A program made the translations under genes and the position numbers. DNA of 5,339 bases from Candidatus Acidiferrum typicum (lineage in GTDB: Bacteria > Acidobacteriota > Terriglobia > Acidiferrales > UBA7541), in NCBI GenBank assembly GCA_025463105.1, contig JAOAPW010000455.1, positions 1-5,339 of the forward strand. Reading direction: 5' to 3'. Numbering within the stretch: the first letter of the stretch is position 1; the number at the start of each line of letters is the position of its first letter. Shown here piece after piece: positions 1 through 4,988 of the stretch. The notes below the pieces were generated by a model. It was not told the origin of the DNA. It made no database searches and was given only the letters and a program-made list of their open reading frames with translations.

Positions 1-1102
1 CGCCACGCGCTGCGAGAATGGCCGTAGGAAGCACGGCGGCAATTCCCGTGACCAGGAGCGCGCGGCCCGGTGTTTCGTTTCGCAAATGCGTTGCGCGTAG
101 CGAGCGGTGCGCCAGGCTCGTATGCGACATCAGAAGCAGCACACGCGCCGCCGCGGTAATACACGCGAGTGTGCACGCAAACATACTCACGAGTGCGCCG
201 ATGTCAATCAACAATCCCAGGAACGGAACTCCGCCCACCACTGCCAGCACGCGCATCGGAGCTTCGCTCTTGCCCAGGTCGTAGCCGGCGCTGCGCAGGC
301 CAAGCAGCTCCGTATAGGCGCAGATGATAAAGATACTTCCTGCGAGGAGAGCACTCTGGAGCACAGCTCGCGGAATTGTCTTCAAGGGATTGCGCGCCTC
401 AGCTCCCAGCGTGGTGGCGCTCTCAAATCCCACAAAACTAAAAAGTGCCATGACCAGGCCTAGCCGCAGGCCGCTCCCCGTCATGCCACGAAGTCGAAAT
501 TGCTCCCAGTCCAGATGCAAGCCATGCCGCACGAGCACCAGCACAACAACGATGAGAATCAGCGACACAGAGACCGCTTCGATCCACAACATCAACCGCG
601 CGGAGATCTTCACATCACGCCAGGCAATCCAAACGGAAATTCCCGTGACCAGAATTGACAAAAAGACGGCGGAGACGCCGTGTCCCGTCGCGTCGCGGAA
701 TAAGAGAGTGCCGTAGTGATAAAAACCCGCAATCACGCTCGATCCGGTTGCAACATAGGCGAGAAGTAAGCTCCAGGCGGCGATTGCTCCGACCCCTGGC
801 GGGAGAACCGTCGAAGCGTAGGAGTAGAGAGAGCCGGGCGAAGCAGAGTAACGCGCAAACTTGCTCACACATAACGCCACGAGCAAGATTGCAGAAGTCG
901 CCAAAACATAGGCGAGCCACGTACCGTTGCCGGACAGTGCACAGACCAGCGGTATGGTAGCCACTGGGGTAGCGGTGGGAGCGATCGTCGACACGGACTG
1001 CGCAAGCGTCTCCAGCGGCGACAGGACTCCCTGCCGCAATCCATAACTTGCGGCCTGCTGGAGTTCTCCAGCTCCCGCGCTCTCTGCAATCTCTTTGACC
1101 AT
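1..1102 (-). CDS. APC-family amino-acid permease, C-terminus cut by window edge
   Basis: Minus-strand reading frame open from the ATG at 1102 to the left edge, giving the first 367 residues; family members are usually about 450-500 residues, so roughly a quarter is missing. It is an inner-membrane secondary transporter of the amino acid-polyamine-organocation superfamily, with substrate unknown. TM1 carries SPLETLAQSVSTIAPTATPV (28-47), with the unwound glycine/proline/serine-rich helix typical of the family. The motif SFVGFESATTLGAEARNP (222-239) followed by TIPRAV is the classic end of TM6 and the next loop. Further hydrophobic segments lie near residues 61-85, 104-130, 148-170, 184-204, 246-266 and 295-335. 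No convincing Shine-Dalgarno precedes the ATG, and the frame stays open upstream (including a GTG near 1157), so the start is the weakest part of the call. Family assignment is confident from motifs; no neighbour gives the substrate. Confidence 0.9.
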   Translation of the reverse strand, partial: MVKEIAESAGAGELQQAASYGLRQGVLSPLETLAQSVSTIAPTATPVATIPLVCALSGNGTWLAYVLATSAILLVALCVSKFARYSASPGSLYSYASTVLPPGVGAIAAWSLLLAYVATGSSVIAGFYHYGTLLFRDATGHGVSAVFLSILVTGISVWIAWRDVKISARLMLWIEAVSVSLILIVVVLVLVRHGLHLDWEQFRLRGMTGSGLRLGLVMALFSFVGFESATTLGAEARNPLKTIPRAVLQSALLAGSIFIICAYTELLGLRSAGYDLGKSEAPMRVLAVVGGVPFLGLLIDIGALVSMFACTLACITAAARVLLLMSHTSLAHRSLRATHLRNETPGRALLVTGIAAVLPTAILAARG

Positions 1103-1174
1103 GCCGTACCATACATGCCCAGCGATTCTGACGCAACGCCGAAGCTCGGATATCACCCATAGTAAATTTGCATG

Positions 1175-1196
1175 GTCCACTTCCCCGGGAGTGGAC
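1175..1196. repeat. 22-base imperfect palindrome upstream of permease
   Basis: Arms GTCCAC (1175-1180) and GTGGAC (1191-1196) pair perfectly. The symmetry continues inward through T/A, one mismatch that could form a T-G wobble, and CC/GG, leaving almost no loop. The symmetry with so little loop suits a dimeric protein binding site better than a terminator, and there is no T-run. It sits about 75 bases upstream of the permease ATG, where an operator could lie. Function is inferred only from position and symmetry. Confidence 0.4.
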
Positions 1197-1343
1197 TTCT
1201 CTGAATATGGCGCTTTTAGCGTGGTTCACGTGACGAATTGCCACTCTCCGAGAAGTGCGTTTAGTAGGCGTAATCATCACCACCTGTCCGCTCGACCAGT
1301 AGATCAAGGCGTACGGGATTTCATACATTGAGCCCAGGTTAAG

Positions 1344-1381
1344 ACACGTCGTCCCCATTAACTTTCTGACCCGCGACGTGT
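1344..1381. repeat. 8-base inverted repeat with 22-base spacer
   Basis: ACACGTCG (1344-1351) is the exact reverse complement of CGACGTGT (1374-1381). The spacer is 22 bases. It lies about 85 bases upstream of the secreted protein gene at 1464. It could be paired half-sites or a weak stem; chance cannot be excluded for 8-base arms. Confidence 0.3.
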
Positions 1382-1463
1382 TCCGCTGATCTGTTGCTTT
1401 CAATAAAACGTTGGCCTGGTTAATGCCGCTTTAAATGAGCGCAGGCTTGCCGGAAGGTGTTAC

Positions 1464-1769
1464 ATGAAACGGACTTTCCTCTTCCTGGTCGGATTTGTAA
1501 TCTTGTTTTGCCCAGCGGCCGCTCGTATTCAATCTGGGGTATTGGCAACGCCCGAATTTCACACGCAAGCTGAGGCCGAGACGTTCTTCGGTACAATTCT
1601 GAGAAATGGCCCTAACTTTGTGTTGAGCGATTCCGCCACCAAGTCTAAGTACAGGCTCGACAACCCACAAATGGCGAGTCGATACGAAGGGATCACAGTA
1701 AAAGTTACTGGCTCAATCGATGTGGACAACAATTTAATTCACGTCGAAGCGATTCAGCCAATCGTTTAA
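1464..1769 (+). CDS. small secreted DUF5818-like protein
   Basis: 101 residues. The N-terminus MKRTFLFLVGFVILFCPAAA is a classic Sec signal peptide (basic start, hydrophobic core, AxA-type cleavage near residue 20), so the mature protein of about 80 residues is exported. The mature part reads as a small beta-rich domain: an FFGTI strand (41-45), FVLSDSATKSKYRLDN (52-67), then GITVKVTGSIDVDNNLIHVEAI (76-97). The order 'F.G.I / YVL.D..TK..Y.LD / VKVTG..D....IHV..I' matches the other secreted protein at 4199-4552, so the two are homologues; this one lacks the cysteine-rich insert. Start is supported by a GGAAGG Shine-Dalgarno at 1452-1457, six bases before the ATG. It appears monocistronic. The family name is from memory of Acidobacteriota proteins; the molecular role is unknown. 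Confidence 0.8.
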   Translation: MKRTFLFLVGFVILFCPAAARIQSGVLATPEFHTQAEAETFFGTILRNGPNFVLSDSATKSKYRLDNPQMASRYEGITVKVTGSIDVDNNLIHVEAIQPIV

Positions 1770-1939
1770 ACCTACCCGAATCCTGGCAAATATTATCCCG
1801 CGAAGCGCGACTGAATTGATGCCACCAGGCGGTAAGCCCACAGCATCTATCCCATTGACTGGAAATTCCGGGGCGCGGTCGACCGAAACGAGATCAGAGC
1901 ACAGCTACCGCGTCAAGGCAGCCCAGCGATATGTGACGG

Positions 1940-1971
1940 TCAGAATCGCACCTCTCCTTGGGTGGTTCTGA
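1940..1971 (+). promoter_or_regulatory. hairpin in leader of the gene at 1988
   Basis: TCAGAA (1940-1945) pairs with TTCTGA (1966-1971), and inside it CACC (1949-1952) pairs with GGTG (1961-1964). The result is a 10-base-pair stem with a 3x1 internal bulge and an 8-base loop. It ends six bases before the GGAGG ribosome binding site at 1978-1982. It is not followed by T residues, so a terminator is unlikely. It may protect the mRNA 5' end or affect ribosome access; that role is inferred. Confidence 0.4.
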
Positions 1972-1987
1972 TCCGATGGAGGCAGAT

Positions 1988-2377
1988 ATGGCAGTTAAGC
2001 TAAACAAAAACGCATTTAGCCACGCTAAGACGTTGGTGAGCGAAAATCACGTTGTAAGGGACGAAAGGGACGCGTGGAGCGAAGATCAGCCGTCCGCCCA
2101 CCAGGAGAACGAGTTCATCGAGCGGCATGGATTTCGTGAATATGCAAAATGGCATCTTGGGATTGATGATGCGGAACCCGAGGAGGTTAAAAAAAGATAT
2201 AAATTCCCCTATGGGGACTTCGTGGACGTCCATCGCTGTGCCGTAATTTCCGCGGAGAGTAGAGCAGGACAATATAAACATCTCGACATTGAGCGAGCGG
2301 CCGCTGACCTGCATGAAATGATTGACGCGAAAGAGACGACGACGGCGCCGAGCAAGCGCAAGCATCACGCGGCGTGA
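1988..2377 (+). CDS. conserved 129-residue protein of unknown function
   Basis: A soluble protein with no signal peptide or membrane segment. It begins MAVKLNKNAFSHAKTLV, then has a highly polar centre: RDERDAWSEDQPSA (24-37), REYAKWHLGID (50-60), RYKFPYGDFVDVHRCAV (70-86) and SAESRAGQYKHLDIE (88-102). It ends in a Lys/His-rich tail (122-127) that is probably disordered. I recall closely similar proteins with the same KWHLGID and KFPYGDF signatures in many soil bacteria, annotated only as hypothetical, so it is a real conserved gene with no assigned function. Start choice: the GGAGG at 1978-1982 lies five bases before the ATG at 1988. Upstream in-frame ATGs at 1958 and 1976 have no such site, and 1976 overlaps the Shine-Dalgarno. 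It stands alone, with a 218-base gap upstream containing a hairpin. Confidence 0.85.
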   Translation: MAVKLNKNAFSHAKTLVSENHVVRDERDAWSEDQPSAHQENEFIERHGFREYAKWHLGIDDAEPEEVKKRYKFPYGDFVDVHRCAVISAESRAGQYKHLDIERAAADLHEMIDAKETTTAPSKRKHHAA

Positions 2378-2428
2378 GTTCTAAACTGGCTGAGGGCTAT
2401 TGCCACAGGTCATTGAATACAAAGCACG

Positions 2429-2471
2429 GGAGAAGTGGTGCGCCCGAAGAGATTCGAACTCCCGGCCTTCT
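2429..2471 (+). repeat. left copy of 43-base tRNA-derived direct repeat
   Basis: This stretch matches 3873-3915 in the same orientation with two differences over 43 bases, at 2435 and 2447. The shared part includes seven bases (GGAGAAR) beyond the CCA end of the tRNA. The repeats bracket about 1.4 kb containing the PadR operon. Confidence 0.85.
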
Positions 2472-2480
2472 GGTTCGTAG
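2436..2480 (-). other. tRNA-Arg 3'-half fragment (attachment-site-like)
   Basis: Read on the minus strand, this begins in an anticodon loop (CTACGAA, anticodon ACG for arginine), followed by the stem half CCAGA, the variable region and the T-arm GGGAG-TTCGAAT-CTCTT. It ends with acceptor strand CGGGCGC, discriminator A and encoded CCA (2438-2436). Nothing matching the D-arm or 5' acceptor strand lies upstream on the minus strand, so it is a fragment and not a gene. A piece running from the anticodon loop to the 3' end is the usual extent of a tRNA attachment site used by tyrosine recombinases. A second copy of the 3' part lies at 3880-3915. The anticodon call is certain only if the loop register is right. 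Confidence 0.8.
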
Positions 2481-2520
2481 GCATAGGACATGGCCTTTTC
2501 AAAGTTGACCTTCTGGCCTG

Positions 2521-2550
2521 TTGATTTCGTCCCCGCTAATAGTCTACAAT
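2521..2550 (+). promoter_or_regulatory. promoter of the PadR operon
   Basis: TTGATT (2521-2526) as -35 and TACAAT (2545-2550) as -10 are separated by 18 bases, matching four and five of six consensus sigma-70 positions. The predicted transcript start is near 2557, about 43 bases before the ATG at 2600. The -10 is overlaid by a dyad. Confidence 0.5.
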
Positions 2551-2555
2551 GTAGA
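2543..2555. promoter_or_regulatory. candidate PadR operator overlapping the -10 box
   Basis: TCTAC (2543-2547) and GTAGA (2551-2555) form a perfect inverted repeat around AAT. The dyad covers the predicted -10 box, so a bound dimer would block RNA polymerase. PadR-family repressors commonly bind such dyads in their own promoters; that this one does is inferred from position. Confidence 0.5.
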
Positions 2556-2599
2556 ACATATCGTCGTCAGACGGTAAATCCAAAGCAGGAGAGCGCGGT

Positions 2600-2932
2600 A
2601 TGGATAAACGCGACCATCTGGGTGAGTTCGAACAGCTAGTACTTTTAGGCATTCTCAGATTAGGGAATGACGCATATGGTATGACCATCCGCCGGGAAAT
2701 CGAAACGCGGACGAGACGAACTACCTCCATTGGAGCGTTGTACTTGACCCTTGAACGTATGGAGGAAAAAGGTTTGATCCGCTCTGAGCTTGGCGAGGCA
2801 ACGGCAGAACGCGGTGGACGAGCCAAGCGGTTCTTCACCGTAAATCCAAGCGGCCGGGAGGCATTAAAACAGTCCCTTCATCGATTGCGCAGAATGGCGG
2901 AAGGGCACTTCCCGGTTCCGGAGGTCATATGA
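2600..2932 (+). CDS. PadR-family transcriptional repressor
   Basis: 110 residues, the length of the short PadR class that is mostly winged helix. Recognisable elements in order are LGEFEQLVLLGIL (7-19, helix 1), DAYGMTIRREIE (24-35, helix 2), SIGALYLTLERMEEKGLI (43-60, recognition helix and start of the wing) and RGGRAKRFFTVNPSGREAL (71-89, wing and C-terminal dimer helix). PadR proteins are dimeric cytoplasmic repressors, often released by small hydrophobic ligands. In this phylum they often sit beside ABC permease genes. Start: AGGAGAG at 2587-2593 lies about seven bases before the ATG. The TGA overlaps the next ATG by four bases (ATGA, 2929-2932), so the two are one translationally coupled operon. 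A dyad over the -10 suggests autoregulation. The ligand cannot be read from sequence. Confidence 0.92.
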   Translation: MDKRDHLGEFEQLVLLGILRLGNDAYGMTIRREIETRTRRTTSIGALYLTLERMEEKGLIRSELGEATAERGGRAKRFFTVNPSGREALKQSLHRLRRMAEGHFPVPEVI

Positions 2933-3606
2933 AGCTAAGGCTCAAGATACTGAAGATCGCCATTTCGGTCATCCGGTTGCGTCGCTTGCGCCTCATGGTC
3001 ATATTACGCGCTCTGGATCCCGTAGTGAATTTAGTTTGTTGGGTGAGCAAGATCCGAACACACCGAAAGTTTGAAATATTGATATCTGATTTTGATAATT
3101 GTCTAGAACGATCAACTTCTATTCAGAACCAACTTCGAACCATCGGCAGTCTAAATCAAGAACAAAAACAGAATCTGTTGGCAGCAGCAGCGGCAATGCT
3201 GAAAGAGTCCGAATATCTCCAGGGCCGCTGTTCGACGTTTGCTGGCCCTCGTCCACTGGGAGCTAATACGCTGACATACGTTTTGGGTCATTTGAAATAC
3301 AGCTCGACCAATCTAGGACGAAAAAACGAGTCGCTTGAGAGGATCATACTAAACGCTGAGTCTGATACTTTCTTTCGCGATGTTTTGCTGTGGCTCATCG
3401 TTCCTAGCGCGCAGAGTGAGGAACTCATCGGTGATTTAACTGAAGAATATCATCTTCGAATTTCGACAGAGGGAGAGGCCGATGCAAGGGCATGGCATCG
3501 CGAGCAGGTCATTAAAAGCGTTGGAGATTACCTCTGGAAGCACCTTGAACACCTTGCTGCGCTAAAGTTCTTAATTGATTGCATTCGCTGGGGGTTCAGA
3601 AGCTGA
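2929..3606 (+). CDS. PadR-coupled protein with permease-prefix-like C-terminus
   Basis: 225 residues, function unknown. The N-terminus is strongly basic and hydrophobic (RLRRLRLMVILRALDPVVNL, 16-35) and may lie on or enter the membrane. Residues 50-110 look helical and polar with an alanine run (85-89), possibly a coiled coil. The C-terminus carries LLWLIVPSAQSEELIGDLTE (153-172), then EY, a spacer and AWHREQVIKSVGDYLW (188-203). That 'GDL-EEY … W--QV--S' pattern resembles the short prefix domain preceding MacB/FtsX-type permeases in Acidobacteriota, but no permease domain follows; the stop at 3604 is genuine in frame. The start uses GGAGGT at 2920-2925 and overlaps the PadR stop. Codons are visibly more AT-rich (ATA, TTT, AAT, CTA) than in neighbouring genes, consistent with transfer. 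The domain comparison is from memory and moderate in strength. Confidence 0.75.
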   Translation: MKLRLKILKIAISVIRLRRLRLMVILRALDPVVNLVCWVSKIRTHRKFEILISDFDNCLERSTSIQNQLRTIGSLNQEQKQNLLAAAAAMLKESEYLQGRCSTFAGPRPLGANTLTYVLGHLKYSSTNLGRKNESLERIILNAESDTFFRDVLLWLIVPSAQSEELIGDLTEEYHLRISTEGEADARAWHREQVIKSVGDYLWKHLEHLAALKFLIDCIRWGFRS

Positions 3607-3767
3607 CTATGAATGCATACACTAGCTAGATGCTTCTAAGCGTGCCGATTCCCGGCCCGGTACACACCGAGACTTGTGGAGAGTTTTTGTATTTACGGTT
3701 TCGGACTCACGATTTATCAACGCGGCTGTGCGCCCTTCTATCGAAACTACCAGACTAACGGTGTTTT
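3607..3767. other. gene-free interval after the PadR operon
   Basis: No gene, terminator hairpin with T-run, or tRNA is seen between the end of the PadR-coupled gene and the open frame entering from the right. Short open frames here have no ribosome binding site or recognisable composition. I also looked for the lost permease domain of the upstream gene and found no trace. Confidence 0.4.
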
Positions 3768-3872
3768 CTAAGTGCGGCGATCCGAGCCAGAAAGATCGGA
3801 CCGCGATTGGACGGAGCACAAATTAAAAAGGGCCGCTTTTGGCGACTCTCTTAAAACGATTTGTTTTATTGC

Positions 3873-3915
3873 GGAGAAATGGTGCGCCCGGAGAGATTCG
3901 AACTCCCGGCCTTCT
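3873..3915 (+). repeat. right copy of 43-base tRNA-derived direct repeat
   Basis: Same orientation as 2429-2471, with two differences in 43 bases. Similarity stops at 3915, where copy 1 continues into the arginine anticodon stem and this copy continues into the GC-rich hairpin. Confidence 0.85.
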
Positions 3916-3957
3916 CGTTTCCGCCTGCGGCGGACTCTATCCAGCTGGCGTGCAACC
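3880..3957 (-). other. degenerate tRNA-Arg-like sequence
   Basis: On the minus strand, CAGCTGGATAGAG (3947-3935) is a typical tRNA D-arm. From 3915 to 3880 the T-arm GGGAG-TTCGAAT-CTCTC, acceptor strand CGGGCGC, discriminator A and CCA are intact. The 5' part does not pair with the acceptor strand, and the anticodon region is replaced by a GC-rich hairpin (CCGCC-GCA-GGCGG, 3933-3921) that cannot form a seven-base anticodon loop. It is therefore a tRNA-derived pseudo-sequence and not a working tRNA. It overlaps the end of the GIY-YIG remnant reading in the same direction. Confidence 0.7.
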
Positions 3958-4198
3958 GACAACAGGCGCTTGAGTTCCTGCCGGCCCAGGCCGGTCTTCA
4001 AAAATCGCTCGCGCCTCATCGCTTCTGCTTTCGTCGGAAAGTTTTCCTGGCGGATTAGCTTCCACGGCCCGCAGTTCTTAGTCGATTTCGGACAAAAAAT
4101 AAAGGCGGCGGGGATGAGGTCGATCTTACGTGAAATTTTCGTGGTGACGCTGCTTGAAACCGAGCTGTCAGCCTAAATAAAAAATAAATAATGACGCC

Positions 4199-4552
4199 CT
4201 ACTTCGTTGCTGTTATGCCGGAGACATGTATTGTCTGCGTAGCTTTGTCGTAAGTGCCGGTAACCTTGACGTTCTGTTCGGCAAAAGGGGCGGGCTTTTT
4301 CTGATCGTCCAGTTCATAGATAGTTTTCGTTGCTGGGTCGAGGAGTACATACGCGCCGCCCGCCTTCACGCAAGCAGGAATGCATTCTTTCGTAGTCGGG
4401 GAATTGTGTCTCTTCATCATCATTTCGTGCGAATTCGCCTTCGCGCAATATCGATCCGTTATAATGCCACTAAAGCTACTTTCTTTTTGAGCAGCGAAGC
4501 TAACACCGAGCAGCGCAAGCACCGCGACAAGCCCAAGCGCAAGTTTGTTCAT
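4199..4552 (-). CDS. secreted DUF5818-like protein with cysteine module
   Basis: 117 residues. The signal peptide MNKLALGLVAVLALLGVSFA ends at a likely VSFA-AQ cleavage. The mature domain begins FSGIITDRYCAKANSHEMMM (27-46) and has ECIPACVKAGGAYVLLDPAT (56-75), then IYELDD and NVKVTGTYDKATQTIHVSGI (94-113). Cysteines 36, 57 and 61 with nearby histidines 42 and 49 could form a disulfide or bind a metal; this 'D--C … C---CVK-G--YVL' arrangement recurs in secreted Acidobacteriota proteins as I recall them. It is a homologue of the protein at 1464-1769, which lacks the cysteines. Start: GGAGG on the minus strand at 4564-4560 is seven bases from the ATG at 4552; an in-frame ATG at 4576 lacks such a site and would bury the signal peptide. 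Exported to periplasm or outside; function unknown. Confidence 0.85.
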   Translation of the reverse strand: MNKLALGLVAVLALLGVSFAAQKESSFSGIITDRYCAKANSHEMMMKRHNSPTTKECIPACVKAGGAYVLLDPATKTIYELDDQKKPAPFAEQNVKVTGTYDKATQTIHVSGITATK

Positions 4553-4586
4553 GAGGCAGCCTCCATCGAAATGCACCTTGCGTTAG

Positions 4587-4616
4587 ACCATATGCCTGCT
4601 GCGCCTCGTGAGTCAA
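4587..4616 (-). promoter_or_regulatory. sigma-70-type promoter of the secreted protein at 4199-4552
   Basis: Read on the minus strand, TTGACT (4616-4611) and TATGGT (4592-4587) are separated by 18 bases, matching five and four of six consensus positions. Transcription would start near 4580, leaving a leader of about 28 bases that contains the GGAGG site. Confidence 0.5.
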
Positions 4617-4700
4617 TCTCCGGCCGGCACTGCGGCGATGGTCTGCGGAAAAGGCCAACGATAAGCTGAAAGAGTAGCGGGAATGACACCTATTCCTGGT

Positions 4701-4717
4701 GGATGACATCCAATTGG
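4701..4717. repeat. adjacent short palindromes upstream of the gene at 4746
   Basis: GGATG-A-CATCC (4701-4711) is an exact inverted repeat and overlaps CCAATTGG (4710-4717), an exact 8-base palindrome. An ATGACAC at 4683-4689 resembles the ATGACAT at 4703-4709, about two helical turns apart. It sits in the divergent region about 30 bases before the ATG at 4746, so it could be an operator; chance is not excluded. Confidence 0.35.
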
Positions 4718-4745
4718 GCGTGAGCTTTTTCCTCAGGAGACCTGA

Positions 4746-4943
4746 ATGGACCGAGAACCCCGCAATAACCACTTTCATATCCACTGGATTAAGAAGAAAA
4801 TTTTAGACTGGGAACCTTTCGATACCCACGCCGATGCACAGGCGCGCGCTCAAGAACTTGCAGGCCCGAACGAAATCTTCACGGTTGAAGAGCTTTCCGT
4901 GAAGTGTCCCGTATGCGGAGGCAAGGCTGCCACGGCGAATTAA
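4746..4943 (+). CDS. 65-residue protein with His cluster and single CxxC
   Basis: A small cytoplasmic protein. HFHIHWIKKKILDWEPF (9-25) gives alternating histidines 9, 11 and 13 next to a tryptophan. A central helix, THADAQARAQELA (27-39), is followed by FTVEELSVKCPVCGGKAA (45-62) with one CPVC knuckle at 54-57. One CxxC alone cannot make a full zinc ribbon, but the HxHxH cluster could supply the other metal ligands, or a dimer could. I recall similar short Acidobacteriota hypothetical proteins with 'HVHW--K--LDW--F' starts, none with a known role. Start is well supported: AGGAGA at 4735-4740, five bases before the ATG. It is transcribed away from the secreted protein at 4199-4552. It has no signal peptide. 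Metal binding is inferred only from the residues. Confidence 0.8.
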   Translation: MDREPRNNHFHIHWIKKKILDWEPFDTHADAQARAQELAGPNEIFTVEELSVKCPVCGGKAATAN

Positions 4944-4988
4944 GCCGAATTTCGCAACCCTGGAATGGAATGAAGCCCCTCAGCGTCA

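Larger units (their letters stand above)
1103..1463. other. gene-free interval upstream of permease and secreted protein
   Basis: 361 bases between the divergent permease and the first small secreted protein. I see no convincing gene. A long minus-strand open frame crosses it, but its downstream part is a frame shadow of the permease. The interval holds a near-perfect 22-base palindrome (1175-1196), an 8-base TCACGTGA palindrome (1226-1233) and an 8+8 inverted repeat (1344-1351 with 1374-1381). Both promoters for the flanking genes should lie here, but no clear -35/-10 pair was found. Confidence 0.5.
3768..4172 (-). pseudogene. GIY-YIG nuclease remnant, N-terminal catalytic part missing
   Basis: The minus-strand frame is open from 4172 to the stop at 3768. 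Positions 4084-3960 encode STKNCGPWKLI, ENFPTKAEAM and RRERFLKTGLGRQELKRLL, matching the C-terminal half of small GIY-YIG family endonucleases (the 'GPWKLI … F-T-AEA--RERFLKTG-GR-ELK' region). The catalytic GIY and YIG strands and the arginine helix should lie 40-70 residues further upstream, but the translation there (4172-4085) does not resemble them and a TAG lies at 4175-4173. No start codon with a ribosome binding site supports an intact protein, although an ATG exists at 4019. Downstream of 3960 the frame reads through a tRNA-like sequence, giving an Arg-rich RVRRRRKREG-type tail. A shortened functional protein is possible but unlikely, because the active site is absent. Confidence 0.6.

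Noticed and set aside
18..960. Plus-strand open frames opposite the permease
   Set aside because: Antisense shadows in a GC-rich gene; Arg- and Ser-rich translations without ribosome binding sites.
1095..1331. 78-codon plus-strand open frame in the gene-free gap
   Set aside because: No ribosome binding site and it starts inside the antisense of the permease; no recognisable composition.
615..1403. 262-codon minus-strand open frame
   Set aside because: It overlaps the permease on the same strand in another frame; its translation is Arg/Cys-rich with no domain, while the permease frame shows clear transporter motifs.
1958..1987. Upstream ATG starts for the gene at 1988
   Set aside because: The ATG at 1958 lies in the hairpin loop and the one at 1976 overlaps the GGAGG site; only the ATG at 1988 has well-spaced signals.
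2000..2368. 122-codon minus-strand open frame
   Set aside because: Antisense shadow of the conserved 129-residue gene, with no start signal.
2536..2838. 100-codon minus-strand open frame
   Set aside because: Antisense to the PadR gene; Ser/Arg-rich and covers the promoter.
3880..3957. Functional tRNA-Arg gene
   Set aside because: The 5' acceptor strand does not pair and the anticodon arm is replaced by a triloop hairpin.
3772..4176. Plus-strand frames reading WCARRDSNSRPS or MVRPERFELPAF
   Set aside because: These are antisense translations of tRNA 3' sequence, a known source of spurious protein annotations.
4174..4193. AT-rich run after the secreted protein gene as an intrinsic terminator
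   Set aside because: T-rich on the minus strand, but no stable GC-rich stem precedes it.
4226..4669. 147-codon plus-strand open frame
   Set aside because: Antisense to the secreted DUF5818-like gene, which has a signal peptide, promoter and ribosome binding site.
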